Positions 17,986-28,000 of a stretch of DNA of 61,937 bases are shown here, piece after piece; within the stretch, counting starts at the first letter, position 1, and every line of letters begins with the position of its first letter. The stretch is from Paraglaciecola sp. 20A4 (lineage in GTDB: Bacteria; Pseudomonadota; Gammaproteobacteria; Enterobacterales; Alteromonadaceae): NCBI RefSeq assembly GCF_011378905.1, contig NZ_WTPY01000027.1, positions 1 through 61,937 of the forward strand. The letters run 5' to 3'. The notes under the pieces are model-generated. The model made no database searches, was not told where the DNA came from, and saw only the letters and a program-made list of their open reading frames with translations. The translations under genes and the position numbers were made by a program.

Positions 17986-19251
17986 TTAAAAATACTTTAC
18001 CCAAGGCATACTTGTGCGCTTTTTAAATTTCGAAAACGCCCTCGTCGGATAATAAAGCGCCAAGGCGAGTAGCCCTGCAATAGCCCATACTTGCCAAACC
18101 CGCTCGACGCCAAAAACATCACCTTGGTTTGCCCCGTATAGGGCAAATAATACTCGGTATAAAATAAGCAGTACGTATAAATGCACGATGTAAAAGAACA
18201 TGGGGGCAGAGCCAAAGCGTTCGATGACTTTGCTAAGGTTATTATCGACTTTCTCAAGGGCGCATAAGAAAAGCCAAGCGATGCCTAAGGTCAGTAAAAT
18301 ATAATCTAAAGAGGGTGGATATTTGGTGAAATTAACAAATGATTTCAGCCCATCGGCTAGGGTTTCGCCCGACTGCCAAGGCAGAGTTTCACCATAAATA
18401 TTCAAGCCTCGTAGCACCAGTAATAATCCTAAACTGCCTAAGCCGCCGAGCACGAGCACTTTCTGGCGTTGACTCGATGACACGCTGCCAGCGTAAATTG
18501 GGCCAGCAAAATACCCCACAAAAATCACGCCTATCCAGGGTAATACAGGATAGGAGGCTTTAATTTTTATCGCGCCTTCATTTATAAGCCAGCCTCTGTC
18601 GTGCAATATGCTCCACAGGGTATAGCCGGTTTCGTCAGGGGTGAAGTGAACGAACCCTAGGGCGTTATGCCCACAGACAATGAGTATCCCTAAAGCTCCT
18701 ATTAGCCAGTAATTAATGTTCCTCTTAGCTGTGACGAGCAGCATGGCGGATAACACCAACATGCTGACGCCGATGGCCCACATCACTTGCAGGTATAAGG
18801 CATCGTAAGTACCGAACCACGAGAAGTTGATTAGGGTCACTTCTACTAAAATAATAAACAGCCCACGTTTAAATAGAAAGCTGCTGGCCGAACGGGGCGC
18901 TTTATTATGCGGGTGAGCGTAAAGCCAAGCAGATAAACCCGTTAGGAAAACAAATACGGGCGCGCACAGATGTGCTGTCATTCTGGTGAAGAATAACTCT
19001 GTGCTGGTGGTATCTAGCGCCATGGGGTCGCTCACATTGTGATGATAGAAAAAACGCTCACGCACATGATCAACCAGCATAAGCAGCATCACTAAACCGC
19101 GTAAAATATCGATAGAGGCGATGCGCTTTTTGATCACGAGTGCGCGGTTATCTAGCGCCGAGTGAGCTCTTTGCCCTAGCGTGTTGGGCTTAACGTTGCT
19201 TGAAATAGTCTGATTCGTGCTAGCATCATGGTGAGGTAAAGCTTGTGACAT
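17986..19251 (-). CDS. DUF1624 / heparan-alpha-glucosaminide acetyltransferase-like membrane protein
   Basis: This 421-residue polytopic membrane protein has a ~45-residue polar N-terminus, then RIASIDILRGLVMLLMLVDHVR, the defining start of the DUF1624/HGSNAT_cat acyltransferase-like family. It has about 10-11 membrane helices, including HLCAPVFVFLTGLSAWLYAH and FGSAPMFFYIVHLYVLLILY. Relatives are predicted to acylate sugars across the membrane; the substrate is unknown. It lies 55 bp after the GhrA-like gene on the same strand and may be co-transcribed. Confidence 0.85.
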   Translation of the reverse strand: MSQALPHHDASTNQTISSNVKPNTLGQRAHSALDNRALVIKKRIASIDILRGLVMLLMLVDHVRERFFYHHNVSDPMALDTTSTELFFTRMTAHLCAPVFVFLTGLSAWLYAHPHNKAPRSASSFLFKRGLFIILVEVTLINFSWFGTYDALYLQVMWAIGVSMLVLSAMLLVTAKRNINYWLIGALGILIVCGHNALGFVHFTPDETGYTLWSILHDRGWLINEGAIKIKASYPVLPWIGVIFVGYFAGPIYAGSVSSSQRQKVLVLGGLGSLGLLLVLRGLNIYGETLPWQSGETLADGLKSFVNFTKYPPSLDYILLTLGIAWLFLCALEKVDNNLSKVIERFGSAPMFFYIVHLYVLLILYRVLFALYGANQGDVFGVERVWQVWAIAGLLALALYYPTRAFSKFKKRTSMPWVKYF

Positions 19252-19306
19252 GAAAAAAAATTAAATCCTGTTTGAAATAAGCGTGTTAGGTGAACGTTAC
19301 TATCGC

Positions 19307-20239
19307 TTAGTAACCTAACTTTCTGTCGACTAAACCAGCAAGTGGCTGACGGTCAATGTAGCGCTGAACATTATTGACCAATACTTGGCCGGCGCTGTTA
19401 TCTTGCGTGATAGCCGCTATATGCGGAGTAACCACTACATTTGAATGTTGCCATAGTGGATGCGTTTCAGGTAGTGGTTCGATGTCAAACACATCGAGTA
19501 CGGCGTAGGCTAAATATTGCTGATTAAGTAACGTCAGTAAATCATCAGGAACGAGCTGCTCGCCGCGCCCTACATTGATAATGCTTGCGCCTTTAGGTAA
19601 TTGGCTAAGGGTATGAATATTAAGAATGCCTCGGGTGTCAGGCGTGAGTGGCACTAAGCACACCAGAATATCGGTTTGCGCTAAGAAAGTAGGCAATTCA
19701 GCTTCGCCACTAAAGCAATTTACCTGTTCCATTTTTTTGGGGCTGCGGCTCCAGCCATTTACACTAAAGCCTAGCTCTAAAACCGTTTTCGCTGCAGCTT
19801 GGCCCAAATGACCTAACCCGAAGACTCCGATCCGCCTTTGCTTGTTTTCCATCGTGGGTATTGGCTGCCACGTACAGGTCTTATTCGCATTGATATAGCT
19901 AAAGGTATCACGGTGAATATTCAGAACATGCATGGCAATAAATTCGCTCATTCCTTTAACAATACCCGGGTCAAGCATGCGTACCACTTGAATATGCTCT
20001 GGTACGCTGGCTAAATCCAGCTGGTCGACACCTGCCCCAACTGAAAAAATCACTTTGAGGTTAGGGTAATCTTGCTGGTAATCACGGGGCAGTTTCCAGA
20101 CAATCATAAGCTCTATTGCTGATTTATCTTCGATATTTGGCCAGTGGTACCACGTCACGCCGGGCAGGGCATCAGCGAACAGCGTGCGCCAGTTGTCGTT
20201 ACGGGATTGTGGGCCGCGAAATAGAACATGGGTAGTCAT
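19307..20239 (-). CDS. ghrA: Glyoxylate/hydroxypyruvate reductase A-like dehydrogenase
   Basis: This 310-residue D-2-hydroxyacid dehydrogenase is of the GhrA subgroup. It has the NAD(P)-binding turn GVFGLGHLGQ near residue 138, NVGRGEQ with the catalytic Arg, the family segment DVFDIEPLPETHPLW with the Glu, and TPHIAA with the His. Predicted reaction is NADPH-dependent reduction of glyoxylate to glycolate and of hydroxypyruvate to glycerate in the cytosol. It lies 58 bp after the TonB receptor on the same strand; a functional link is not evident. The gene symbol is by similarity. Confidence 0.85.
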   Translation of the reverse strand: MTTHVLFRGPQSRNDNWRTLFADALPGVTWYHWPNIEDKSAIELMIVWKLPRDYQQDYPNLKVIFSVGAGVDQLDLASVPEHIQVVRMLDPGIVKGMSEFIAMHVLNIHRDTFSYINANKTCTWQPIPTMENKQRRIGVFGLGHLGQAAAKTVLELGFSVNGWSRSPKKMEQVNCFSGEAELPTFLAQTDILVCLVPLTPDTRGILNIHTLSQLPKGASIINVGRGEQLVPDDLLTLLNQQYLAYAVLDVFDIEPLPETHPLWQHSNVVVTPHIAAITQDNSAGQVLVNNVQRYIDRQPLAGLVDRKLGY

Positions 20240-20297
20240 GGTACTTGCCTCGTGTTTACGTTTTTAACTGTGAGCTTATATCCTATCCTGAGTTCCC

Positions 20298-22430
20298 TTA
20301 AAATTGGTAGCTTACACTGACACGATAATTGCGCGGTGAGCCAGGCATGGTCCAAAGTGCTGAATAAGAACTGGCGTAGTACTCTTCATCGAATAAGTTG
20401 TCGATGTCGAACATCACTTTGACTTTTTCACTAACCTGCATTGAGCCAAATGCACGCATTAGAGTGTACGAGGGTAAAATGTAATTGGGGTCAATGGTTT
20501 CGCCTAATCGCTCGCCTACATAATTGACGCTTGCACCAATGTCGGCTTCGTTACCCGCCAGTTCGAAGAAATGGCGTAACGTCAGGTTAGCGCTGTTTTT
20601 GGCTACGTTAATTAACTTACTCCCTGCCGGAATAGCCACGCCCCAATCAGCGTTGATCACGTCGTTTGCGGTATAGGCATCTGTGTAGGCATAGGCTGCG
20701 CTCAGTGTGGTTGAGTCACTTAAAGCCGCAGTAATATCAAGTTCTACGCCTTTACTTTCAGCCTCGCCTAAAGCGGCTGAGAAGCCAGAATTGACCGGGT
20801 CAGACGTTAATACGTTACTTTTTTCAGCTTTGTACACAGCAAGTGTACCAGTGAAGACATCACCGGGCGTGGCCCATTTCATGCCGACTTCGTAGGATTT
20901 GCTTTCTTCTGGCTCAAATGAAGTGCCGTTTACATCAGAGCCTGAATTGGGCCTAAAACCCTCGGCGTAGCTGGAATACAAGGTAATATAGTCGTTCGCT
21001 TCATACACCAAACCAACACGGGGGCTGGTGGCTGTCTGTTTTTGATTGACCGTTGACTCTGTTAAGCCGTTGGTCAAGTCTTGCTCGAACTTATCAACAC
21101 GCAAACCGAGTAACACCTTCCAGTTTTCGCTTACGTCGATTTGGTCTTGCAGGTAGGTACCGTATGAGGTTTGCTCTTCGGTATTATCCTGAATGGGCGA
21201 GCCTTGCGGGGCAACTTGACCATAAACCGGATTGAATAAATTAATTGAATAGGTGGTGTCGCCGGTGCCAAACGCTGTGCGCCAACGCTCTTGGTAGGAA
21301 TCGAGCTGATAATCGTAGGCATCTAAACCGATAAGTACATGGTGCTTCAAGCTGCCGGTAATAAATGTGCCGCTTAATTCAACGCGCCCTGATAAATCCG
21401 TGGCATCATAATCACGATAACGACGAAAACGGGTAACCGTCTCGCCGTCAACGTATAAAAGTTGTCTCGAAGAGGATAACTCCACTTCAGATGCGAAGCC
21501 TTCAAACGACGAGTCACGGTAGCCAATTCCAGCGAGTAAATCCCAATTGTTGTTGAAATGATGCTGCAGGACTAATTGATGGCCAGTGGCTTTAATATCC
21601 ATTGGCCCATCGTTTTCTTCCCCTAAAAAACGTTCTGGGGGGACGGTATCAAAGTTGTTATTTAAGATAACAACACCGCGATCGAACGGGGTTTCTTGGT
21701 CGAGTACTTCAACTTCGTAGCTGACACTAGTGTTTTCACTTATTTTGTACAGAACGGACGGCGTCACCGAAAGTTTTTTGCTTTGAACCGTATCGCGAAA
21801 ACTGCCTGCATCTTGATAAGAGCCATTTATCCGAAATGCTAAATCGCTAGTGATGGCATTGGTGTAATCACCTTCTACGCGGTAGGTGTCATAATTTCCC
21901 ACAGACGCCTGAATATATCCCTCTTCGAAGAACTGCGGCTTTTTGGTAATAATATTAATGGTGCCGCCTGGCTCACTGCGTCCGTATAAAGCCGAGCCTG
22001 GGCCTTTAAGTATCTCGATACTCTGTACATTGGATGTATCACGGCGTCCGCTGTAACCGCGCCCTGCGCTAAAGCCATTGACTAAGTAACCAGAAGGCAA
22101 ATTTTCATCACCGGCAAAGCCGCGAATGGCGAAGCTGTCCCACATGCCGCCAAACGAATTCTGGCGCACAATACCGCTTGAAAAGTCCAATGCGTTTTGA
22201 AAATCAACTATCCCAGCATCTTGCAATAACTCACCCGAAACGACACTCACCGCTTGCGGCGTTGATTTAAGGGGCACATCACCGCGGTAGGGTTGTTTAT
22301 GATGCCTGATTTCAAGGTGTTCCAATTCGTCATTGTCGGTTGTTTTTTGTTGCGCTGACGCATTAAAACTTAATGTAATTGAAAGAGATGCCACTAATAA
22401 ACGTTGGCAATATGGTAAGTGATATTTCAT
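20298..22430 (-). CDS. TonB-dependent siderophore receptor
   Basis: This 710-residue outer-membrane receptor has a signal peptide (about 1-26, SFNASA), then a plug domain with STPQAVSVVSGELLQDAG and VQSIEILKGPGSALYGRSEPGGTINI. Both are hallmarks of the FhuA/FpvA siderophore-receptor type. A 22-strand barrel follows, ending in a terminal Phe (VSVSYQF). No separate N-terminal signalling domain is present, so it is not a FecA-type transducer. Predicted ligand is a ferric hydroxamate or mixed siderophore. I see no convincing Fur box; the upstream dyad at 22517-22531 may be regulatory. Siderophore synthesis genes are absent. Confidence 0.9.
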   Translation of the reverse strand: MKYHLPYCQRLLVASLSITLSFNASAQQKTTDNDELEHLEIRHHKQPYRGDVPLKSTPQAVSVVSGELLQDAGIVDFQNALDFSSGIVRQNSFGGMWDSFAIRGFAGDENLPSGYLVNGFSAGRGYSGRRDTSNVQSIEILKGPGSALYGRSEPGGTINIITKKPQFFEEGYIQASVGNYDTYRVEGDYTNAITSDLAFRINGSYQDAGSFRDTVQSKKLSVTPSVLYKISENTSVSYEVEVLDQETPFDRGVVILNNNFDTVPPERFLGEENDGPMDIKATGHQLVLQHHFNNNWDLLAGIGYRDSSFEGFASEVELSSSRQLLYVDGETVTRFRRYRDYDATDLSGRVELSGTFITGSLKHHVLIGLDAYDYQLDSYQERWRTAFGTGDTTYSINLFNPVYGQVAPQGSPIQDNTEEQTSYGTYLQDQIDVSENWKVLLGLRVDKFEQDLTNGLTESTVNQKQTATSPRVGLVYEANDYITLYSSYAEGFRPNSGSDVNGTSFEPEESKSYEVGMKWATPGDVFTGTLAVYKAEKSNVLTSDPVNSGFSAALGEAESKGVELDITAALSDSTTLSAAYAYTDAYTANDVINADWGVAIPAGSKLINVAKNSANLTLRHFFELAGNEADIGASVNYVGERLGETIDPNYILPSYTLMRAFGSMQVSEKVKVMFDIDNLFDEEYYASSYSALWTMPGSPRNYRVSVSYQF

Positions 22431-22516
22431 TTTTTCGCTCTTTATTGATCGCCATTTATAGTTGTGGCTTTGTTTTGTGTGGCCTTAGATGCTTGACTTG
22501 AATATAAGGTTTTAAT

Positions 22517-22531
22517 GATATGTTATACTAT
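22517..22531 (-). promoter_or_regulatory. Dyad upstream of the siderophore receptor
   Basis: TGTTATACTATAACA is a 15-base imperfect palindrome (7-1-7) about 90 bp upstream of the receptor start. It contains a -10-like TATAGT on the minus strand. It could be promoter plus operator; it is not a good Fur consensus. Confidence 0.3.
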
Positions 22532-22689
22532 AACAAATTAAAAGTAGTGTGAACTGTTCTTTACTCTTGCACTTTCTTTTAGCTGTTAATTACCTCTGCT
22601 ACCCCCTTAATAAAACCTATATTGTCTCGAGTTTATTGCTTCCCCATGAGTTGAAATGACATTGGCCAAAATGAAAGCCTCAGAGTCAG

Positions 22690-22972
22690 TTATACCCATT
22701 CCAATAAATAATTGCCCTTTCAGAATTCATCCAGCGGGCCTTGAACAAGGCGTCGGTGTGAAATAAGGGTTGTTCCCTTTCAAATACCGAGAACGCATTA
22801 CAAAAGCCGCTGGGGATTTCCCTTCGGGCTAATTTTAAAAGGACTTACTCTGTGTTGCTCGCACTTGAAAGAGCACCATGGGTTTTTAATAAAGGGCTAT
22901 CATTCAAACGCCTTGATTGAGTCCTTTTAAATTTTCGCTGAGTGGTTAATTATTTGCTGGAGTTGGTATTAT
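22690..22972 (+). mobile_element. MITE-like element, copy 1
   Basis: This ~283-bp non-coding element has imperfect terminal inverted repeats of about 25 bp: it starts TTATACCCATTCCAATAAAT and the complement of its end reads ATAATACCAACTCCAGCAAA. Its interior aligns along its whole length with the reverse complement of 57237-57516. Shared blocks include TTGAACAAGGCGTCGGTGT, CTTTTAAATTTTC and CCCTTCGGGC. Small size, terminal inverted repeats, no coding potential and two copies are the properties of a miniature inverted-repeat transposable element. It sits in the spacer between the PUL lipoprotein and the siderophore receptor. Confidence 0.8.
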
Positions 22973-23102
22973 CCGTCTTGTAGTTTCGGTGAGCGTATAT
23001 TTGCCGCCAAGCAACAATTTCTCTGTCGGCTCGAAAATAGATGGGACGTCAGTATTTAGAGGGTAGGGTAAGTGCGAAGTAGCAAATAAATTGAACAGGC
23101 AC

Positions 23103-23137
23103 AAAAAAGCCACACTGGAACGAGTCCGAGTGTGGCT
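23103..23137 (-). terminator. Terminator of the leftward PUL operon
   Basis: On the minus strand AGCCACACT pairs with AGTGTGGCT (23108-23137) and runs into TTTTTTGT. A classic factor-independent terminator 20 bp past the lipoprotein stop. Confidence 0.9.
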
Positions 23138-23157
23138 GAGAATCAATAAAGCTAAGT

Positions 23158-24906
23158 TTACTGTACTGGCATAGCAGCGTATTCGTCGAGTAGGATCTTC
23201 TCGCCTTCAGGCAAGCCATAGATTTCCCAAAACTGGAACACATCGGTGGATACATTCCACTCAGGTGGAACAGACCATTCTCTGTTGCCTGTTGCTTCAT
23301 TGATAAATTCAACCAATTGCCATTGTGTGGTTTTCTGCAACGTCGCAGACAAGATACCAGCGGTGGGCTTTCTCAAGTCAAAGCCTGGTCCACTTGGGCC
23401 GCCTTCATAAGTCCATGCTAACAATACATGCTTAAGGGTGATGTCTTGTGTCGGTAGCACCGGCAGTTTTACCCAGACTGAATATTTGTAGGTCTGGCCG
23501 ATAGAGCTTCCGCCTAAGCCATATGTTGCACTGTGCCAATTTCTTTGTTTGTTAAACACTTGCTGAACGATATTAGTCGATTCGCCATCGCCTGCGGTCA
23601 CTTCTAGCGCGCTACCTGAAAGGCTATCGTCAGAAGCGATCACTGTGCCACCTTTCCAAGGGGCGCCTGCGCCATCAAGGTTAAAGTCGGTGTTAAACCC
23701 TGCTGGGTGAGCTGATTCACCAGTTTCGCACATCAGGTTTCTTATTACAGTGGCGGTAACGTTTTGACTGGCTACATCTGCAAATACAGTTGCACCCGTA
23801 TCGCCAGAGTCTAAAGAAACGGTCGCATCAAAAGTAAAACCAACGGTTGAAGCATCACCCACTGAGAACATACCAACGCCACTCTCGCCGTAATTTACAG
23901 CGCTAGCAGGGAAGTCCATTTCGTTGCTTGATGTCCAGTTATAAGCATAATCGCCGGTTAATGTGTCTCCAAATGCGGGAGTCGGGGTAACATTAAAACC
24001 AGCGGTTACACAAGCTGGCACCTCTTTCATATCACTCGGTAAGCCATTACTATCCACATCTCTGTTCGTGATAGCCAAGGTAAACTCTGAAAAGACCTCT
24101 AAATTTACCGTAACAGATTTATCGGGCGAGTCAGTACTGGCGACAATGACGGTTGTTTGTCCTGCTTGTAGCGTGGTGATATTACCCATATTATCAATAG
24201 TGGCGATAGACGGGTCGGCAATTGTATAGTTTAGCCCTTGCGAGCAGGCTTTTTCAGGTAACACAGTGGCAAAAAGCTGCGCTTCTTGCCCCATTAGTAC
24301 GCGAATCGGCTCAGCCGTAACGCTTTGAACAGCATCAAATACTGCGTTCATCGTCAATGTTAGCGTACGTCTTGGTAGTACTTGCCCAGCGGGCAGATCA
24401 AAACCGTTGTCAACGGCGAAATCAATTGTATAGGTTACTTGAGCTGGCTTGTCTAAAAATCCATCCGGTGTCGGATTATCATTCTCATCCCGCGGTCCGC
24501 CCCTTAGGTCGGTGGTGTCACAGGTACTGAGTTGATCGGCAAATTTATCGGTATCAATAATCAATTTAGCGTCTTGTTCAGAGAACGGCGACACAGTCTG
24601 ATTGGCTAATCCGTTGCCTCTCACTTGCGGGGTTATGAAGTTTTGATCCGCTGTGAAGTTGAAGTCTGAAATGTTGATGTTGCCCGTCAATGGCTTGCCA
24701 TCAGCTGTTGCGCCAGCCAGCAAATCAACTTCTTGCATACCGGTTTCTTCATCAAAAGAGGCGCTGAGCTCTGCAGCTTCGAAAGTCACAATATCGGAAG
24801 CAGAAAAGCCAGGGTCGTATCCTTCATCGGTGCCACCGCCACATCCGGCTAAGAAAGTGGTAAGCATGGCTGCCGTTACTTTGTTTACTAGTAAGTGTTT
24901 TTTCAT
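23158..24906 (-). CDS. PUL lipoprotein with Ig-like and carbohydrate-binding-like domains
   Basis: This 582-residue lipoprotein has a lipobox (FLAGC) near residue 22 followed by GGGTDEG. Around residues 200-275 is a bacterial Ig-like (Big_2) domain ending ITTLQAGQTTVIVAST. After a second beta-rich stretch, the last ~180 residues (NTDFNLDGAGAPWKGGTV to the end) have the pattern of a CBM4/9-like jelly roll: a Q-x-F/W-rich strand, YKYSVWVKLP and a C-terminal WEIYGLPEGEKILLDE. It follows the giant TonB receptor by 106 bp. I infer it is a surface glycan-binding partner of that receptor, filling the SusD-like role. No enzyme motif is seen. Confidence 0.7.
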   Translation of the reverse strand: MKKHLLVNKVTAAMLTTFLAGCGGGTDEGYDPGFSASDIVTFEAAELSASFDEETGMQEVDLLAGATADGKPLTGNINISDFNFTADQNFITPQVRGNGLANQTVSPFSEQDAKLIIDTDKFADQLSTCDTTDLRGGPRDENDNPTPDGFLDKPAQVTYTIDFAVDNGFDLPAGQVLPRRTLTLTMNAVFDAVQSVTAEPIRVLMGQEAQLFATVLPEKACSQGLNYTIADPSIATIDNMGNITTLQAGQTTVIVASTDSPDKSVTVNLEVFSEFTLAITNRDVDSNGLPSDMKEVPACVTAGFNVTPTPAFGDTLTGDYAYNWTSSNEMDFPASAVNYGESGVGMFSVGDASTVGFTFDATVSLDSGDTGATVFADVASQNVTATVIRNLMCETGESAHPAGFNTDFNLDGAGAPWKGGTVIASDDSLSGSALEVTAGDGESTNIVQQVFNKQRNWHSATYGLGGSSIGQTYKYSVWVKLPVLPTQDITLKHVLLAWTYEGGPSGPGFDLRKPTAGILSATLQKTTQWQLVEFINEATGNREWSVPPEWNVSTDVFQFWEIYGLPEGEKILLDEYAAMPVQ

Positions 24907-25012
24907 CTTACTTCTCCAAAATTCTGTTATTTAGGTTGAGCTCACGATGTGAGCGGACTATACGAGCGCAAAGGGCTCAACCTGTTCTTAAAGTGTTATT
25001 GACTAAGGCGTG

Positions 25013-28000
25013 TTAGAACGTACCGCGTAAGCCGATACGGAACTGACGACCTGTTTTGAACAGCGCAGTCGTTCTATTGGTTGTTATGCTGCTGTCGTCA
25101 AAGACATTACCTTCGTCCAGTACTACTTCTTGAGAATTAAGATTTGTTGCATCAACAGCCCCTGAAGCGGTATAGAAATTCCGTCTTGTTTCATCGGTTA
25201 GATTCAACGCATTAAACGTCACTGTGAAATTCTTGTTGATTGCGTAGCTACCACTAAAATCAAGTCGAGTACTCGCTTCTTGCCATATCGCACCGCTGTT
25301 GTTTCTCGAAACCGCTTGCACATCGGTATAACGATTCGCTAAGCGCAGCTGTATGCCGTCTTTTTCCCAAAATATCGTCATATTTGCTGAATGTTGGGGA
25401 GTAAATGGCTGAGGTAGAGGGCGTAAAAAGCGACCGGTTGAGCCGATTTCTTGTGCTTCTGATTCCGAATCTTGATAGGTGTAGTTAACACTAACCCCAA
25501 GGGCAGAGAATAAACCTGGCAACATCGTATAGTTTTGCGTGTAGCCTAATTCTAAACCTTTAATGGTGGCACCGTCCCCGTTGGTTACGGTGGCGATGTT
25601 AACCACATCACATTCTATGGTCCATTTGTCGAAGAAGCCTGCCGCATAACGTAATGGGTGACAATTATCTTCGTCACCTGGCGTGCGATTAGGATCGAAG
25701 TCCAACAACAAATCAGCACTCTTTAAATCGATTTGGTCGCGCACATCTCTGTAGTGAAACGGGGTAACAATCGTTTCTTCAAAGTCTTTCATGTCTTTGT
25801 AAAACAGCGCAGCAGATAATAAGCCAGATTCGTTGAAGTACCATTCATAAGAGAAATCGAAGTTGGTAGAGGTTAAGTTCTCTAATTGAGTATTCCCCGC
25901 ACGGCCATTTCCTGCGCCAAATTGTTGTTCGCGAATACTGTTACCAGGGTTCAATGAGTCAAAGCTTGGACGTGTCATGGTTCTTGTGGCGGCAAATCGT
26001 AGAATAGTGTCTTCGTCCAACGCGTAGTTAAGTGACAAACTAGGCAGCCAAGCATCATTAGTGCCGGTATCTGAAACCGGCGCTTCTCGTTGTTGCACTT
26101 CTTGGCCGGTGCCATTTGGCCCAGTAAAGGCTGTGCTTCTATCTAGGAAAGGCCAGATCAACCCATTTGAGTTGAATCTCGCCCATTCTGATGGGCTGGT
26201 TGGTACTAAGTTGCCGTTTTGGTCGTAAATTAGTGACGGTAATGCGTTGCTAGTAATGATGTTTCCAGATGCGTCTACGAATAGTAGCCTGTTAACATCA
26301 GGACCAGTTTGTCCATCGGCTCCTGGAATAAGGAATTGTCCTGTGGCTTGATCGTAAGGAATCGTTGCCTGATTATTAAAGTTGTATCCGTGAGTAACGG
26401 CAGATGCCCAACAGTTTCTTAACTGGTCGTCATTCTCTGGCGTAAAGCGGGTATCGTTGTTGCTGATCACTGCTTCAGGACAGGCGGGGTTACTCATGTT
26501 GGCAAGCCCTCTGGTCACAATGAGATCGTAAGGGTCAAGCATTTGTGGGGCGCGAATGTAATTAATGCTGCCTAAACCTGACGCTTCAGATTCATCGCGA
26601 ACGTAGCGCACGCCTATGTTTCCGGTAAGCTTGCCATCAAAAAACTCAAAGTTAGTTTTTACATAAGCAGCCATTGTCTCGGTGGCAATCTCACGGCTAC
26701 CCGCGCTTGAACGATTAACGCCTAGCTCACCGGCATTTTTACCGCCGACTAATTCAAGCGCTCTTTGGGAGTCGAGTAATGGCCACCCACCAAACAGCGC
26801 ATTGCTGCGGTTAGCCTGCAAGTCTTCACCAAAGTTGTTATAGGGAAACGCGTCACTGCTGATGATGTCAGCCACTCGAATAGTGGCAAGTCCTCTGACT
26901 TCAAAGGGAGCAGACGGGTCATCAACATCAATTAAATCTTCACCATTGGTGATACGAGTATTTTCGATGCTGACGTCACGAGAACGGTCAGCCCACTTGG
27001 CACCAAATTCAACAGAGCGTACATGCTCATAGTCAAGCACCCAGTCAAAGTTTAAAAATACTGATTTGTTGGTGTCAGTCAGTTTGTTTTTACGAAAGAC
27101 TAATTGGCCTAAATGGTTGTGCTCTAAATCGAAGGGATTAAAACGGCTGGTTACTGAGGTAACAGATCCGTCAAATGCATCGAACTGAGCAAGCGTGGAC
27201 CCGCTAAAATAATCACAATCTGCAGTCGAGCCTGTTGAACAATCGTAACCAACCAGTTCTAGTATTTCATCAGGCTGCGCTTCTACCGCATTTCTGCCTG
27301 CTGTGCCCCACTGGGCGGTGCCGATTGAAAGAAACCTGTCTTTCTCGTCATCATCGGGGGTTTCATCTACGGTTTGTGAGTAACCAGCGATCAAATTGAC
27401 CGTCAGGTTATCAGTAAGGTGATGGGTGAAATCAACTGTGCTGACTTTTGTTTCGATTTCACGTAACCCAGTTGTTCGGTTCGTTCCACCCGTAATAGAA
27501 CGACTTGTGGCGCGTTCCAATGTATTAGTACCAAGATCAACCACGTTAAGCGCGGTATTATCATCATCAGGGTGAATTAACACCAGCGGCGAGATGTTCA
27601 TATTAAGGCTTTGGTTATCTTCCAAAATATCCTGTTTGGTATAGGTCACATCCCATTGAATATCCGTTTTTTCATTAGGGCGATATTGCAAGCCCGTCGA
27701 TAATGAAAAACGCTCGCGCTTATCTGTGTCTAAGCCAAAATTAATAGAGTCTCTGGCTAAAACGAATAGGTCTCCCTCAACGAGTTGTTGAGTTGCAGGG
27801 TCGTAATCTACTAAGCTCTCAATAGGGTTCACTAAAGCTTGACCGCTATCATCTAACAGCACGTTGCCTTGGTCATCACGCTGGTATCCCAGCACGCGAA
27901 TGGGCTTGCCTGTGGCTAAATCTGTTGCGGTACGCCCACCATCATTGAGATCATTAATTGGAATGGCGCCAGTTTCAAAGTTAGTTGAAATTCTATCCTG

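Noticed and set aside
22500-22540. Fur box upstream of the siderophore receptor.
   Set aside because: The AT-rich dyad matches the 19-bp Fur consensus at too few positions to claim iron control, although such control would be expected.
22946-23146. 66-codon minus-strand frame between the MITE and the PUL terminator.
   Set aside because: It overlaps the terminator hairpin and the MITE end and has no start signal; not a gene.
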